A stretch of DNA of 6,939 nucleotides, taken from NCBI GenBank assembly GCA_042091035.1, contig JBELIG010000173.1:1-6939 (forward strand), given 5' to 3'. The notes under the pieces are model-generated. The model searched no databases and had not been told where the DNA came from. It worked only from the letters and a program-made list of their open reading frames with translations. The position numbers and the translations under genes are program-made. This document shows positions 6,078 to 6,939 of the stretch, piece by piece. Source of the stretch: AM-2324 sp042091035. GTDB lineage: Bacteria > Bacteroidota > Bacteroidia > Chitinophagales > Saprospiraceae. Numbering within the stretch: position 1 is the first letter of the stretch; each line of letters starts with the position of its first letter.

Positions 6078-6939
6078 ATGGTTTTAGTATTTGCAGAATC
6101 ACAAAATGGTGGTTTAAAAAAAGCAGCTTTTGAAGCTGCAACATATGGCGCAAAGACAGCTGCTCAATTAGGTGTTGAATGTGTAGCTATTACCTTGGGT
6201 ACAGCAGAAGGATTTGCTGACTTGGGGACCTATGGATGCTCTAAAGTATATAACGTTGCTGATGAGTCTTTGAATGATTTTGATTCGCAGGTTTTTGCTA
6301 AGGTTATTTCAGCTGCGGCTGAAAAGCTAGGGGCTAGCCTTGTTGTGTTGTCTCATTCTTCTATTGGGAAAGGTCTTCTTGGACGGTTGGCTGTTCGTTT
6401 GAATGCTGCATCTATTGCAGGTGCAAATGAGCTTCCTTCATCAGACTTTCTAATTAATAAGTCTGTGTTTTCTGGAAAGGCAACAGCAGCATTTTCTCTG
6501 AATGCAGAAATGAAGATAATCTCTGTATTGGGTAATTCAATAAAGACTGTAGCAGATTCATCTGCTGTAGCTGTTGATTCTCTTGAGATTGAAGTTCCAG
6601 CAAGCAAGATTAAAGTGCTTGAAGTTAGTCGTCAGACAGGGATTACTCCATTGCCTGAGGCGGAAATCGTTGTCTCTGCAGGTAGAGGTATGAAAGGTCC
6701 AGAGAACTGGGGTATAATAGAAGAACTTGCTAGCACACTTGGTGCTACAACAGCTTGTTCTAGACCTGTTGCTGATTCCGATTGGCGACCACACCATGAA
6801 CATGTTGGTCAAACAGGTATAGCAATTCGCCCTAACTTGTATTTTGCGATTGGTATATCCGGCGCCATCCAGCATTTAGCTGGAGTAAATAATTCAAAAG
6901 TTATTGTTGTAATCAATAAAGATCCTGAAGCTCCTTTCT
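6078..6939 (+). CDS. etfA: Electron transfer flavoprotein alpha subunit (EtfA/FixB family), 3' end missing
   Basis: ATG 6078 opens a frame that runs to the window end: 287 residues, lacking perhaps the last 30 or so. EtfA holds the FAD of the ETF dimer. The N-terminal domain starts MVLVFAESQNGGLKKAAFEA. The C-terminal FAD-binding domain has SAGRGMKGPENW (200-211), CSRPVADSDW (227-236; Arg229 expected to contact the flavin), HVGQTGIAIRPNLYFAIGI (242-260) and SGAIQHLAGV (261-270), then VIVVINKDPEAP. The last segment has Val where the common family signature has Ala before IN, which I believe is usual in Bacteroidota. Order etfB then etfA with a 29-base spacer and no terminator indicates one operon driven by the promoter at 5226-5256. 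There is no Shine-Dalgarno; TATAAA sits just before the start, typical of the phylum. Confidence 0.96.
   Translation, partial: MVLVFAESQNGGLKKAAFEAATYGAKTAAQLGVECVAITLGTAEGFADLGTYGCSKVYNVADESLNDFDSQVFAKVISAAAEKLGASLVVLSHSSIGKGLLGRLAVRLNAASIAGANELPSSDFLINKSVFSGKATAAFSLNAEMKIISVLGNSIKTVADSSAVAVDSLEIEVPASKIKVLEVSRQTGITPLPEAEIVVSAGRGMKGPENWGIIEELASTLGATTACSRPVADSDWRPHHEHVGQTGIAIRPNLYFAIGISGAIQHLAGVNNSKVIVVINKDPEAPF

Noticed and set aside
6353..6875. Two minus-strand open frames (84 and 105 residues) over etfA
   Set aside because: Antisense to a continuous, conserved EtfA frame; composition is the mirror of that gene.

Overview
The window reads as AT-rich chromosome of a Bacteroidota bacterium, most likely Saprospiria or a near relative. 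This is inferred from a type IX secretion (T9SS) C-terminal sorting domain following SdrD_B-like and Ig/PKD-like domains, a hybrid histidine kinase fused to an AraC-type DNA-binding domain, Bacteroidota-style EtfB/EtfA sequences, -7 elements of the form TAnnTTTG, and starts without Shine-Dalgarno sequences. All five protein genes are on the + strand. No rRNA, tRNA, CRISPR array, insertion sequence or phage gene was found.

Layout: (1) bases 2-1078, the C-terminal 358 residues of a large secreted, probably cell-surface adhesin-like protein, cut by the window start; (2) bases 1231-1725, a small CAP/SCP-like protein with a lipoprotein-like signal peptide, with its own candidate promoter and a good intrinsic terminator; (3) bases 1726-2171, a 446-base gap holding two intrinsic terminators, a C7 tract and T-runs carrying three GGAC words; (4) bases 2172-5006, a 944-residue hybrid two-component regulator that probably starts at TTG; (5) bases 5007-5307, a 301-base gap holding an 18-base palindrome, a consensus-quality Bacteroidota promoter and a dyad at the predicted transcript start; (6) bases 5308-6048 etfB and 6078-6939 etfA (cut at the window end), the two subunits of electron transfer flavoprotein.

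Functionally there are three independent blocks. The first two genes are envelope or secreted proteins of unknown specific role, and terminators suggest they are transcribed separately. The hybrid regulator should sense something in the periplasm through TPR-like helical repeats, phosphorylate itself (His434, then Asp730) and bind DNA through its C-terminal AraC domain; its targets cannot be read from this window. The etfBA pair is a housekeeping energy operon that carries electrons from acyl-CoA and related flavin dehydrogenases to the respiratory chain.

No clearly new multi-gene system is present. The observations most worth following are the compact etfBA control region, the propeller-less hybrid regulator with a non-ATG start, the tandem terminators with an unexplained interval, and the start-site question for the CAP protein.
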